In this document: in pieces, positions 1-6,140 of the stretch
How the letters are laid out: each line of letters begins with the position of its first letter
How positions within the stretch are numbered: the stretch's first letter is position 1
Source of the DNA: Anaerolineae bacterium
Lineage (GTDB): Bacteria; Chloroflexota; Anaerolineae; B4-G1; SLSP01
Assembly: GCA_016927095.1 (NCBI GenBank)
Contig: JAFGNI010000727.1
Span: 1 to 7,688 of the forward strand
Direction of reading: 5' to 3'
DNA length: 7,688 bases
Position numbers and translations under genes: made by a program
The notes under the pieces: model-generated
What the model saw: only the letters and a program-made list of their open reading frames with translations
The model's database searches: none
Told to the model about the DNA's origin: nothing

Positions 1-1029
1 GGGGCCGGAGCGCTCTGGGACAACCCGGAGTTCCGGTTCGAACCGGCGCAGTTCAGGGTCGGCAAGGACGGGCTCACAGGCTGGGTAGCCGGCACGGGCG
101 AGCCCTTGCTGGTACCGGATGTGAACGTGGATCCCCGGTACATCTGGATGCGTCCCAGTGAGACGCGCTCGGAGCTCGTTGTGCCCCTGAAGGTCAAAGG
201 CGAGGTGATGGGCGTGCTTGACATCCAGAGCAATCAGCTCAATGCCTTTGACGAGAGTGATCTACTTGTCGTCCAGTCGCTGGCCCATCAGGCCGCGATC
301 GCTATTGAGAACGCGCGCCTCTACGAACAGGCGAGCCGGTTAGCCGTGATCGAGGAACGCCAGCGGCTGGCCCGCGAGCTCCACGACTCGGTCACGCAGG
401 CGCTCTACGGCGTCAGCCTCTACGCGGAAGCGGCAGCCCGTCAGCTCGGCTCCGGGGCCGCGGAATCGGCAAGTGCCTACATGCGCGACGTGCGGGACAC
501 GGCTCAGGAGGCCCTGCGCGAGATGCGCCTGCTGATCTTCGAGCTCCGGCCCTCCGTGCTGGAGAGTGAGGGCTTGGCGGTGGCACTGCAGACCCGCCTT
601 GAGTCGGTCGAGGAGCGCGCCGGCCTCGGGGTGACATTCAGCGTCGAAGGTGAGGCGCCGCTGCCCGCGGACGTTGAGGAGGGCCTCTACCGCATCGCTC
701 GCGAGGCACTGAACAACGCCCTCAAACACGCCGCAGCTCACAACGTCAGTGTCACCCTCGACCAAGGCGAGGAACACATCGTCCTGGAGATTGTGGACGA
801 CGGCGTCGGCTTCGACTCTGCCGCCGCGGTACAGAGCGGTGGCCTGGGGCTGGAGGGGATGGCGGAGCGCGCGACGCAGATGGGCGGCGACCTCAGCGTC
901 GAGAGCGAACCCGGTCTGGGCACCCGCGTGCGGGTGGAGGTGACCGTTGACAGAACGGCACCCCGTGCTATACCCGAACGCGACAGGACCGGGACGCCTG
1001 AGCAGACAGAGGAGTTCGATGGGGCATAG
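1..1029 (+). CDS. GAF-domain sensor histidine kinase, NarL class (5' partial)
   Basis: The reading frame is open from base 1 and ends at TAG 1027-1029, so the N-terminus lies outside the window; 342 residues are visible. Residues 1 to about 108 read as the end of a GAF domain, finishing in the typical 'HQAAIAIENARLYEQ' linker helix. A HisKA_3 dimerisation domain follows with the H-box ERQRLARELHDS; the phosphoacceptor is His128 (codon 382-384). The HATPase domain shows the N-box REALNNALKHA (234-244), G1 box DDGVGFD (266-272) and G2 box GGLGLEGM (280-287). A polar tail of about 28 residues follows. No membrane segment is visible, so this part is cytoplasmic. It should autophosphorylate and pass phosphate to the response regulator whose start codon lies inside its 3' end. 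The signal is unknown; GAF domains bind small molecules or haem. The family call is secure; more sensor domains may lie upstream. Confidence 0.95.
   Translation, partial: GAGALWDNPEFRFEPAQFRVGKDGLTGWVAGTGEPLLVPDVNVDPRYIWMRPSETRSELVVPLKVKGEVMGVLDIQSNQLNAFDESDLLVVQSLAHQAAIAIENARLYEQASRLAVIEERQRLARELHDSVTQALYGVSLYAEAAARQLGSGAAESASAYMRDVRDTAQEALREMRLLIFELRPSVLESEGLAVALQTRLESVEERAGLGVTFSVEGEAPLPADVEEGLYRIAREALNNALKHAAAHNVSVTLDQGEEHIVLEIVDDGVGFDSAAAVQSGGLGLEGMAERATQMGGDLSVESEPGLGTRVRVEVTVDRTAPRAIPERDRTGTPEQTEEFDGA
1008..1014 (+). promoter_or_regulatory. Ribosome binding site inside the kinase gene, deciding the response-regulator start
   Basis: AGAGGAG lies 4 nt before ATG 1019, within the last codons of the kinase gene. 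It supports 1019 rather than the upstream in-frame ATG at 947, which would add 24 low-complexity residues with no family counterpart. The spacer is slightly short. Confidence 0.6.
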
Positions 1030-1747
1030 AGACGACGCGGCACACAGGCAGAGGCAGACCTCCCGTGGACCCATCCGGGTGCTGATCGTGGACGATCACG
1101 CCATCGTGCGCCGCGGCATTCGTGCGCTGCTCGAGACCGAGGCCGGCATCGAAGTCATCGGCGAGGCCCAGGATGGTCAGGAGGCGCTCGAGAAGATCAA
1201 GGCCCTGGACCCCGACATCGTCCTCCTAGATCTGCTCATGCCCAGGATGGACGGCATCGAGGTGACCCGCCGCGTCAAGGCAGATGACGCCCGGGCACGG
1301 ATCTTGGTGCTCACCAGCTTTGCCGCCGACGACAAAGTCTTCCCAGCGATCAAAGCCGGTGCCTCTGGCTACCTGCTGAAGGACACCGGTCCGGAGGCCC
1401 TGGTCCAGGCCATCCGGCAGGTCTGCCGCGGCGAGTCGTCGCTCTCGCCCATCATCGCCCGCAAGGTGCTCCAGGAGCTCGCCAACCCGGTGGACCGCCC
1501 GCCCACCCAGGACCCGCTGACGGAACGCGAGGTGGAGGTGCTGCAGGTCGTCGCCCAGGGCAAGTCCAACCAGGAGATCGCTGAGGCCTTGACCATCAGC
1601 GAGGCGACGGCGCGCACCCACGTCAGCAACATCCTCAGCAAGCTGCACCTGGCAAGCCGCACCCAAGCCGCCCTGTACGCGCTGCGGGAGGGATTCGCGT
1701 CGCTCAACGACGCAGACCTGGGCGCGGGCAATACCAGCAACCGATGA
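1019..1747 (+). CDS. NarL/FixJ-family response regulator
   Basis: A 242-aa two-component response regulator, the expected partner of the upstream kinase. The receiver domain spans about residues 18-135: acidic pair Asp25-Asp26, phosphoacceptor Asp71 in IVLLDLLMPRMDG, Thr99, and Lys121 in GYLLKD. A linker leads to a LuxR-type helix-turn-helix at about 167-230 (LTEREVEVLQVVAQGKSNQEIAEAL, then SEATARTHVSNILSKL). Length is normal for the family, with about 17 extra basic/polar residues before the receiver. The start at ATG 1019 is chosen because the receiver begins soon after it and a ribosome binding site precedes it; it overlaps the kinase stop by 11 nt. An ATG at 947 is in frame but unlikely. 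Phosphorylation at Asp71 should promote dimerisation and DNA binding. Targets cannot be read from sequence; the downstream MalT-like gene or the 4891 operon are candidates by position only. Confidence 0.95.
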   Translation: MGHRDDAAHRQRQTSRGPIRVLIVDDHAIVRRGIRALLETEAGIEVIGEAQDGQEALEKIKALDPDIVLLDLLMPRMDGIEVTRRVKADDARARILVLTSFAADDKVFPAIKAGASGYLLKDTGPEALVQAIRQVCRGESSLSPIIARKVLQELANPVDRPPTQDPLTEREVEVLQVVAQGKSNQEIAEALTISEATARTHVSNILSKLHLASRTQAALYALREGFASLNDADLGAGNTSNR

Positions 1748-1750
1748 GGC

Positions 1751-4534
1751 ATGGCGTTTCCCCTGTTAGGAACCAAGCTGTGCGTGCCGCCCACCCGGGC
1801 GGATTTCGTGCCGCGACCGCACTTGATCGAGCGCCTCAACAGCAGGCTCCACTCTAGCCGCCACCGGCTAATCCTCGTCTCGGCGCCCCCGGGCTTCGGG
1901 AAGACATCGCTCCTCGCCGCCTGGGCGCAGCAGGCGGAGTCGCCGGTTGCGTGGCTCTCGCTCGACCCGGCAGACAACGACCCCTCACGCTTCTGGTCCG
2001 GTCTTCACCGTGCACTGACGTCACGGCCCTCGGAAAGCAGCACGGCCGAAGTGGGGCCCAAGCCGGTCGAACCAGAGGCGGCCTTCGCCGCCGTTGCGCG
2101 GGACGTCGAGGACGTGAGCTGCCCTTGGGCGCTGGTGCTCGACGACTATCACGTCATCACCGAACCACGCATCAGCGACCGCCTCCTCTTCTTGCTGGAG
2201 CAGCTGCCGCCGCAGGCCCATCTTGTCCTGGCGACACGTGCAGATCCGCCCTGGCCCCTGGGCCGCCTGCGGGCGCGGGGCGACCTGCTGGAGCTGAGGA
2301 CCAAGGACCTGCGCTTCGCGCCAGACGAGGTGCGCGCCTTCCTGCGCGCATCGACGAATAGCGGACTGTCTGATGCCGATATCGCGACCCTGGACAGCCG
2401 GACCGAAGGCTGGATCGCGGGTCTGCAGCTTGCAGCGCTCTCCATACGGGATCGGGATCCCCACACGTTCATCCACAACTTTGGCGCCAGCCACCGTTTC
2501 ATTCTCGACTATCTGGTCGAGGAGGTGCTCGACCGGCAACCCGCACCGGTTCAGCAGTTCCTATTGGAGACATCGATCCTGAAGGCGCTATCGGCCGAAA
2601 TCTGTGACGCCGTCAGAAGCGAGAGCAACGGCGATGGCTCCGAGCCGGCGTCCTCACAGGAAATGCTGGAGCGCCTAGAGCGCCAGAATCTCTTCGTCAC
2701 CCCCCTCGACGACGAGCGTCGCTGGTACCGGTATCACCACCTCTTCGCCGACCTGCTGCGTACGCGGCTGAACCATGCCTATCCTGACCGCGTTTCCGGC
2801 CTCCACCTGCGGGCCAGCCACTGGTATGAGGATGCAGGCCTGACCGCGGAGGCGGTCGACCACGCCCTGGCTGCCGGCAGCGACGACCGGCTGGCGCACC
2901 TGGTCGAGAACCGTGCCCTGCTGATGATCTACCATGGTGAGCTGCACGCCTTGAGTGGGTGGCTGGGTGCTCTGCCGCGAGGCTTGGTCCGAGCCCATCC
3001 CTGGCTCACCGTCGCAGAGGCGTGGGCTCTGGCCTACAGCGGGGACCTAGATGCGGCAGAGGATCACCTGGCGTCGATCCCCGATGAGACCGGCACGGCG
3101 TCGGCTGAATACCGGCGGTTGGCGGGACACGCCGCGGCGATACGCTCCTACTGCGCGCTACTTCGGGGAGACCATTTGAAGGCGACGGAGCTGGGAGAGG
3201 CGGCGCTGCGCCACCTGCCTGAGGCTGAGCTCGCCGTCCGGGGCTTCGCCGCAACCATGCTTGGCACCGTTTTTGCTGCTGGGTCCGATCCCGAGACCGG
3301 CTTCCGGCTCTTCAATCAGGCGCTGGCTGCCGCAAGATCGGTGGGAGATGATCTGCTGGCGATCATGGTCCTATCGGAGATGGCAGCGCTCCGGCACAAA
3401 CAGGGCCGGCTCCACGACGCGGCAGCCAGATGCCGCGAGGCGCTTGCCGTGTCCGACGCCTATGCCCGGCGCGTCGGCGGACCTCCGCCGGCCTCAGCCT
3501 TCGCCCTCGCCCGTCTTGCAGGCATCCTCTTCGAGTGGAACGACCTCTCCGGAGCGCTGAACCAGATCGAGCAAGCCGTCAGGCAGTTCGCGGCTTGGGG
3601 ACAGGAAGACGGTCTGCTGATCGCTACCGTCACGCGAGCCCGAGTGCGCGCCGCACTCGGCGACCTACCAGGCGCCCTCGCCGACGTCGAGAAGGTGAAG
3701 CCGGTTGCGCGGAGGCTGACCTGGTATCGGCCCCTCGTCGACGCGGTCGAGGCTTGGCTGACATTGGTCTCACGTATGGCTGCGATAGCATCGCGCCGGG
3801 AAGTCGCGACCTGGTTCTGGGACAGTGCTGCCGGGAAGGGAGCCACCCTCGGCGTCGATGACTGCACCGCCTGCGTCTTCTGGGCCCGCACAGGCTTGAT
3901 CCTGTCGCGGACCGGGACGACCGGCAGTCCGACTGCATACGCCGAGGCCATCCTCGGCACGATGCAGCGGTTCCGTCCCCTACTCGCCTCTGCCGGGACA
4001 GGAAGCTACACCATCAAGGCGCTGATCTTCGAGGCGACCGCCCTTCAGATCTTGGGGAACCGCGAAGGGGCCCGAGACGCGATGCTCCGGGCCCTCAGCC
4101 TGGCCGAGCCGGAGGGCTACGTCCGGTCCTTTGTCGGCGAGGGCGCAGTCGTTGCCGAGCTCTTGCAGGAGATCAACAGGTGGCTTGGCGGCGTCACTTC
4201 CGGTGACGTCCCGAGCCGTGCTTACGTGCGCAGCCTCTTGGACGCCTATGGCGCCGCCGTCTTGAGCAGCAAGTCGCTCGCCGTCGACCCCGGTCCTTCG
4301 CCGGCACCGCTGGCGCCGCGCCCCGGCACCGCGCCCTTGCTCGAGCCCCTCAGCGACCGGGAGCTTGACGTCCTGCGCATGCTTCCCACCGACCTCACCA
4401 CCCCGGAAATCGGCGACCACCTCTACATCACCAAGTCGACCGTCCGCACCCACATCCGCCACATCTACGACAAACTCGGCGTTCACTCCCGCGACGACGC
4501 CGTCGCCCGTGCCCGCGCGCTGGGGTTGTTGTAG
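1751..4534 (+). CDS. MalT-type large ATP-binding LuxR-family transcriptional regulator
   Basis: A 927-aa STAND-class regulator. The N-terminus (LLGTKLCVPPTRADFVPRPHL, with only a few residues before it) matches the usual start of this family and fixes the start at ATG 1751. Walker A is APPGFGKTS with Lys51; Walker B is LVLDDYHVI with Asp131-Asp132; LATRADPPWPLGRLR is the sensor-1/arginine region. A winged-helix region (about 230-350, including RYHHLFADLLRTRL) precedes a long helical MalT/TPR-like region (about 350-850). The C-terminal LuxR helix-turn-helix is at 866-927 (LSDRELDVLRML, then TKSTVRTHIRHIYDKLGVHSR). By family knowledge, ATP and an inducer binding the TPR region drive oligomerisation and transcription activation; the inducer here is unknown. 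It is in the same frame as the response regulator, separated only by TGA and GGC, with GAGG just 1 nt before the ATG, so translation probably depends on re-initiation. Confidence 0.93.
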   Translation: MAFPLLGTKLCVPPTRADFVPRPHLIERLNSRLHSSRHRLILVSAPPGFGKTSLLAAWAQQAESPVAWLSLDPADNDPSRFWSGLHRALTSRPSESSTAEVGPKPVEPEAAFAAVARDVEDVSCPWALVLDDYHVITEPRISDRLLFLLEQLPPQAHLVLATRADPPWPLGRLRARGDLLELRTKDLRFAPDEVRAFLRASTNSGLSDADIATLDSRTEGWIAGLQLAALSIRDRDPHTFIHNFGASHRFILDYLVEEVLDRQPAPVQQFLLETSILKALSAEICDAVRSESNGDGSEPASSQEMLERLERQNLFVTPLDDERRWYRYHHLFADLLRTRLNHAYPDRVSGLHLRASHWYEDAGLTAEAVDHALAAGSDDRLAHLVENRALLMIYHGELHALSGWLGALPRGLVRAHPWLTVAEAWALAYSGDLDAAEDHLASIPDETGTASAEYRRLAGHAAAIRSYCALLRGDHLKATELGEAALRHLPEAELAVRGFAATMLGTVFAAGSDPETGFRLFNQALAAARSVGDDLLAIMVLSEMAALRHKQGRLHDAAARCREALAVSDAYARRVGGPPPASAFALARLAGILFEWNDLSGALNQIEQAVRQFAAWGQEDGLLIATVTRARVRAALGDLPGALADVEKVKPVARRLTWYRPLVDAVEAWLTLVSRMAAIASRREVATWFWDSAAGKGATLGVDDCTACVFWARTGLILSRTGTTGSPTAYAEAILGTMQRFRPLLASAGTGSYTIKALIFEATALQILGNREGARDAMLRALSLAEPEGYVRSFVGEGAVVAELLQEINRWLGGVTSGDVPSRAYVRSLLDAYGAAVLSSKSLAVDPGPSPAPLAPRPGTAPLLEPLSDRELDVLRMLPTDLTTPEIGDHLYITKSTVRTHIRHIYDKLGVHSRDDAVARARALGLL

Positions 4535-4560
4535 GCTGGCGACACCACAGAAACACGTGC

Positions 4561-4590
4561 CGCCTCCGCAGCCGGCTGCGCCCTGAGGCG
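4561..4590 (+). terminator. GC-rich hairpin after the MalT-like gene, possible terminator
   Basis: CGCCTC (4561-4566) pairs with GAGGCG (4585-4590). Inside it lies the perfect 14-bp palindrome CGCAGCCGGCTGCG (4567-4580), which folds as a 5-bp stem with a CCGG loop. The stacked hairpin starts 26 nt after the regulator stop. No T-tract follows, so it is not a textbook intrinsic terminator; it may terminate weakly, protect the 3' end, or simply belong to the adjoining palindromic element, whose left end it overlaps. Confidence 0.4.
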
Positions 4591-4743
4591 CGAGATTCAG
4601 AACGGGTCATCACTGCTCCACAGACAGGGACTGTTGGCCGGTTCTGAATGACAGCAGCGTCGCTATTGGATAGCCTGTCATCCTGAACGGGCAGACAAGC
4701 CGCCTCCGCGAGCAGCCAAGTCCAGTGAAGGATCTCGCGCCTC
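4585..4743. repeat. 159-bp palindromic MITE/REPIN-like element with 12-bp terminal inverted repeats
   Basis: The ends GAGGCGCGAGAT (4585-4596) and ATCTCGCGCCTC (4732-4743) are perfect 12-bp inverted repeats. A second nested inverted repeat, GTTCTGAATGACAG (4641-4654) against CTGTCATCCTGAAC (4675-4688), matches at 12 of 14 positions. The tip adds GCTAT/ATAGC (4662-4666, 4670-4674) around TGG. The arms are nearly equal (70 and 69 nt) and share further scattered matches such as TGCTC, so the whole unit is an imperfect palindrome. It has no coding capacity and no clear target-site duplication. The inner and outer motifs (TGTCATCCTGA..., ...GAAGGATCTCGCG) resemble dispersed intergenic repeats I recall from several bacterial phyla; copy number in this genome is unknown. 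Confidence 0.7.
4595..4649. repeat. Alternative 9-bp inverted repeat inside the palindromic element
   Basis: ATTCAGAAC (4595-4603) and GTTCTGAAT (4641-4649) are a perfect 9-bp inverted repeat. After one mismatch, five more pairs (one G-T) extend the stem. It competes with the 4641-4688 hairpin for the same right arm, so the two folds are mutually exclusive. Confidence 0.55.
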
Positions 4744-4787
4744 GAATCCGCGCAGGTTCTGGCGCTGATCGGGCTCTTGTCCGCGCA

Positions 4788-4809
4788 GTTCATCCACCGG
4801 TTCATCCAC
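4788..4809 (+). repeat. 10-bp direct repeat upstream of the candidate promoter
   Basis: GTTCATCCAC occurs at 4788-4797 and 4800-4809, a 12-bp period. The second copy ends 8 bp before the predicted -35 box, a position typical of activator sites. TCATCCACA in the second copy is one base from a DnaA box, but nothing else here suggests an origin. Confidence 0.45.
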
Positions 4810-4817
4810 ATAGGGGA

Positions 4818-4846
4818 TGCACACTCACCCACCCCAACGCTAGACT
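4818..4846 (+). promoter_or_regulatory. Candidate sigma-70-type promoter of the 4891 operon
   Basis: TGCACA (4818-4823, 4 of 6 to TTGACA) and TAGACT (4841-4846, a TAnnnT -10) are separated by 17 bp. The predicted start is near 4853, giving a leader of about 38 nt before ATG 4891. Supported by pattern and position only. Confidence 0.45.
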
Positions 4847-4852
4847 CTGTCC

Positions 4853-4875
4853 AGAGCTGCACACTCAGCAGCTCT
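4853..4875 (+). promoter_or_regulatory. Leader hairpin / operator-like dyad between transcription start and RBS
   Basis: AGAGCTGC (4853-4860) and GCAGCTCT (4868-4875) form a perfect 8-bp stem with a 7-nt loop. It begins at the predicted transcription start and ends 3 nt before the AAAGGAG ribosome binding site. The dyad could be a repressor site or a 5'-end RNA hairpin affecting stability or translation. A smaller competing dyad, CTCTG-TC-CAGAG (4845-4856), overlaps its left arm. Confidence 0.5.
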
Positions 4876-4878
4876 AGC

Positions 4879-4885
4879 AAAGGAG
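4879..4885 (+). promoter_or_regulatory. Ribosome binding site deciding the start of the Ntn hydrolase
   Basis: AAAGGAG lies 5 nt before ATG 4891. It rules out the longer in-frame reading from TTG 4777, which would run through promoter-like DNA. The same heptamer precedes the next two genes (5917-5923 and 6125-6131). Confidence 0.8.
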
Positions 4886-4890
4886 AGCGC

Positions 4891-5928
4891 ATGAGATCGG
4901 TAGAACGTATGGCGTGGGGCGCGATCCTGACCCTCGCGTTGATCGCAGGCAGTCTGTGGGTCACCGTGATCCGGCCGGGCGCGCGACAGGACTGCACGAT
5001 CTTCACCGCCGCGCAGGGCGACACCGTGCTCTTCGGCAACAGCGAGGACACCCACTTCAGGGAACTCCTGATCGGCTTCTACCCGGCATCCGGAGACGGC
5101 TACGGCTCTGTGCACTTCGGGTTCCGGATGAGGAACGGCTCGATCCAGTTCGGCGGCGCGGTCAACGACCAGGGACTGGCGTGGGACCTGAACAGCACGC
5201 CCCGCTTCAGGCTCAACCCTCACCCCGAGCTGCCCTACTCCCACGCACAGGACAACTACCTCAGCACCATCACCGAGCAGGCGGCAACGGTTGAGGAGGC
5301 CATCCGCATCGCCAAGAACTTCGACTTTGGCGACGAGCTCGAAGGCCAGTTCCATATTGCCGACGCGACCGGCGACGCCGTCGTCATCAGCGCCGGGCCG
5401 GACGGCGAGATCGCCTTCACACACAAGGCGCCGGGCGAGGGGCACCTGGTCTCCACCAACTTCGCGCTGGGCGCGCCGGAGCGGGGACCGGTGGACTGGC
5501 GCTACGCCACAGCACGGCTGATGCTCGACGCCGGCAGGGTCGAGCAGGCGCTGACCCCATCGTACGCGATGTCGGTCCTGGATGCCGTCCACCTGAGGAC
5601 TCTGACCAGCTTCACCTTGTACGCCAACGTCATCGACCTCAAGAACCAGGTCATCTATCTGACGTACATGTCGCAGTTCGGCGAAGTGGTCGAGATCGAC
5701 ATTGGGGAGGAGCTGTCCAAGGGGCAGCGGATCTCACAGATGGCCCACCTCTTCAGAACCGCAACCGTGGAGGCTGGCGATGCAGACTATGGTCGCTTCG
5801 CTGCCCGTTTCCACGCCGCGATCGCTGCCGTGTTGGCCCTCGGTGTAGCATCGCTGGTGGGCACGACCGTAATGATCGTCAAGAGGGTGTCCCGCAGACG
5901 GCGCACCCGCCAACGGAAAGGAGAGTGA
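4891..5928 (+). CDS. Membrane-anchored Ntn-type linear-amide C-N hydrolase (choloylglycine hydrolase/AAT superfamily)
   Basis: A 345-aa protein expected to hydrolyse a linear amide bond (N-acyl substrate) outside the membrane. An N-terminal hydrophobic helix (about 8-27) is followed by Cys35 in DCTIFTAAQGDTVLFGNSED, the likely N-terminal nucleophile exposed by processing. By spacing and local motif I match the rest of the bile-salt-hydrolase-like catalytic set: Asp53, Asn101 (NDQGLAWDLN), Asn190 (LVSTNFALG) and Arg204 (WRYATARL). The Arg that in that family lies two or three residues before the Asp is not seen; FGNSED stands there. A C-terminal hydrophobic segment (about 308-330) and very basic tail (KRVSRRRRTRQRK) predict a second anchor with a cytoplasmic end. 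The superfamily is fairly secure; the substrate (acyl-homoserine lactone, penicillin-like, N-acyl amino acid or other) cannot be told. It is the first gene of a four-gene operon and ends 1 nt before the next ATG. Confidence 0.82.
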   Translation: MRSVERMAWGAILTLALIAGSLWVTVIRPGARQDCTIFTAAQGDTVLFGNSEDTHFRELLIGFYPASGDGYGSVHFGFRMRNGSIQFGGAVNDQGLAWDLNSTPRFRLNPHPELPYSHAQDNYLSTITEQAATVEEAIRIAKNFDFGDELEGQFHIADATGDAVVISAGPDGEIAFTHKAPGEGHLVSTNFALGAPERGPVDWRYATARLMLDAGRVEQALTPSYAMSVLDAVHLRTLTSFTLYANVIDLKNQVIYLTYMSQFGEVVEIDIGEELSKGQRISQMAHLFRTATVEAGDADYGRFAARFHAAIAAVLALGVASLVGTTVMIVKRVSRRRRTRQRKGE

Positions 5929-5929
5929 G

Positions 5930-6121
5930 ATGTCTGAGAACAAGAAGAGACCGACGTCAGAACGTGTGAGCTACAAGGGCCTGGGGATGGCGCTCGGCCT
6001 GGTCCTCGGTGGGCTTCTGGGATGGATCAGCGGCAACATCGCCATCTCCGCAGGCGCCGGGATGGTGCTGGGTTTGGCCGTCGGCACGGCGCTCGACCGG
6101 CGCCGCGACCACTCAGACTGA
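5930..6121 (+). CDS. Small glycine-rich two-helix membrane protein, function unknown
   Basis: A 63-aa protein starting 1 nt after the hydrolase stop, with AAAGGAG (5917-5923) 6 nt upstream inside the preceding gene. A charged N-terminus (MSENKKRPTSERVSYKG) leads to two hydrophobic Gly/Ala-rich segments (about 18-36 and 38-54) with GxxxG-like spacing (GLVLGGLLG, GAGMVLGLAVG), ending in a charged tail DRRRDHSD. This is a glycine-zipper-like helical hairpin that should pack tightly in the membrane or oligomerise. Similar short 'SYKGLG.ALG...' proteins occur in other bacteria without a known role. Its place between a membrane-anchored hydrolase and an intramembrane protease suggests it partners or is processed by one of them; that is inference. 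Confidence 0.8.
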   Translation: MSENKKRPTSERVSYKGLGMALGLVLGGLLGWISGNIAISAGAGMVLGLAVGTALDRRRDHSD

Positions 6122-6140
6122 GAGAAAGGAGTCTTGGTAC

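Noticed and set aside
947..1018. Longer response regulator starting at ATG 947
   Set aside because: The extra 24 residues overlap the kinase gene, resemble no receiver N-terminus, and ATG 1019 has its own AGAGGAG.
4788..4810. DnaA-box-like repeats suggesting a replication origin
   Set aside because: Only two imperfect copies, no AT-rich stretch, and no origin-associated genes nearby; better seen as a promoter-proximal repeat.
4777..4890. N-terminal extension of the Ntn hydrolase from TTG 4777
   Set aside because: It would precede a clear signal-anchor helix, cross the promoter and leader hairpin, and bypass the strong ribosome binding site before ATG 4891.
4535..4890. tRNA or CRISPR content in the intergenic region
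   Set aside because: No cloverleaf with a T-loop motif, and the repeats are inverted and too few for a CRISPR array.
4428..5051. 207-codon open frame on the - strand
   Set aside because: It spans the ends of two real genes on the other strand and the palindromic element, and shows no family-like pattern.
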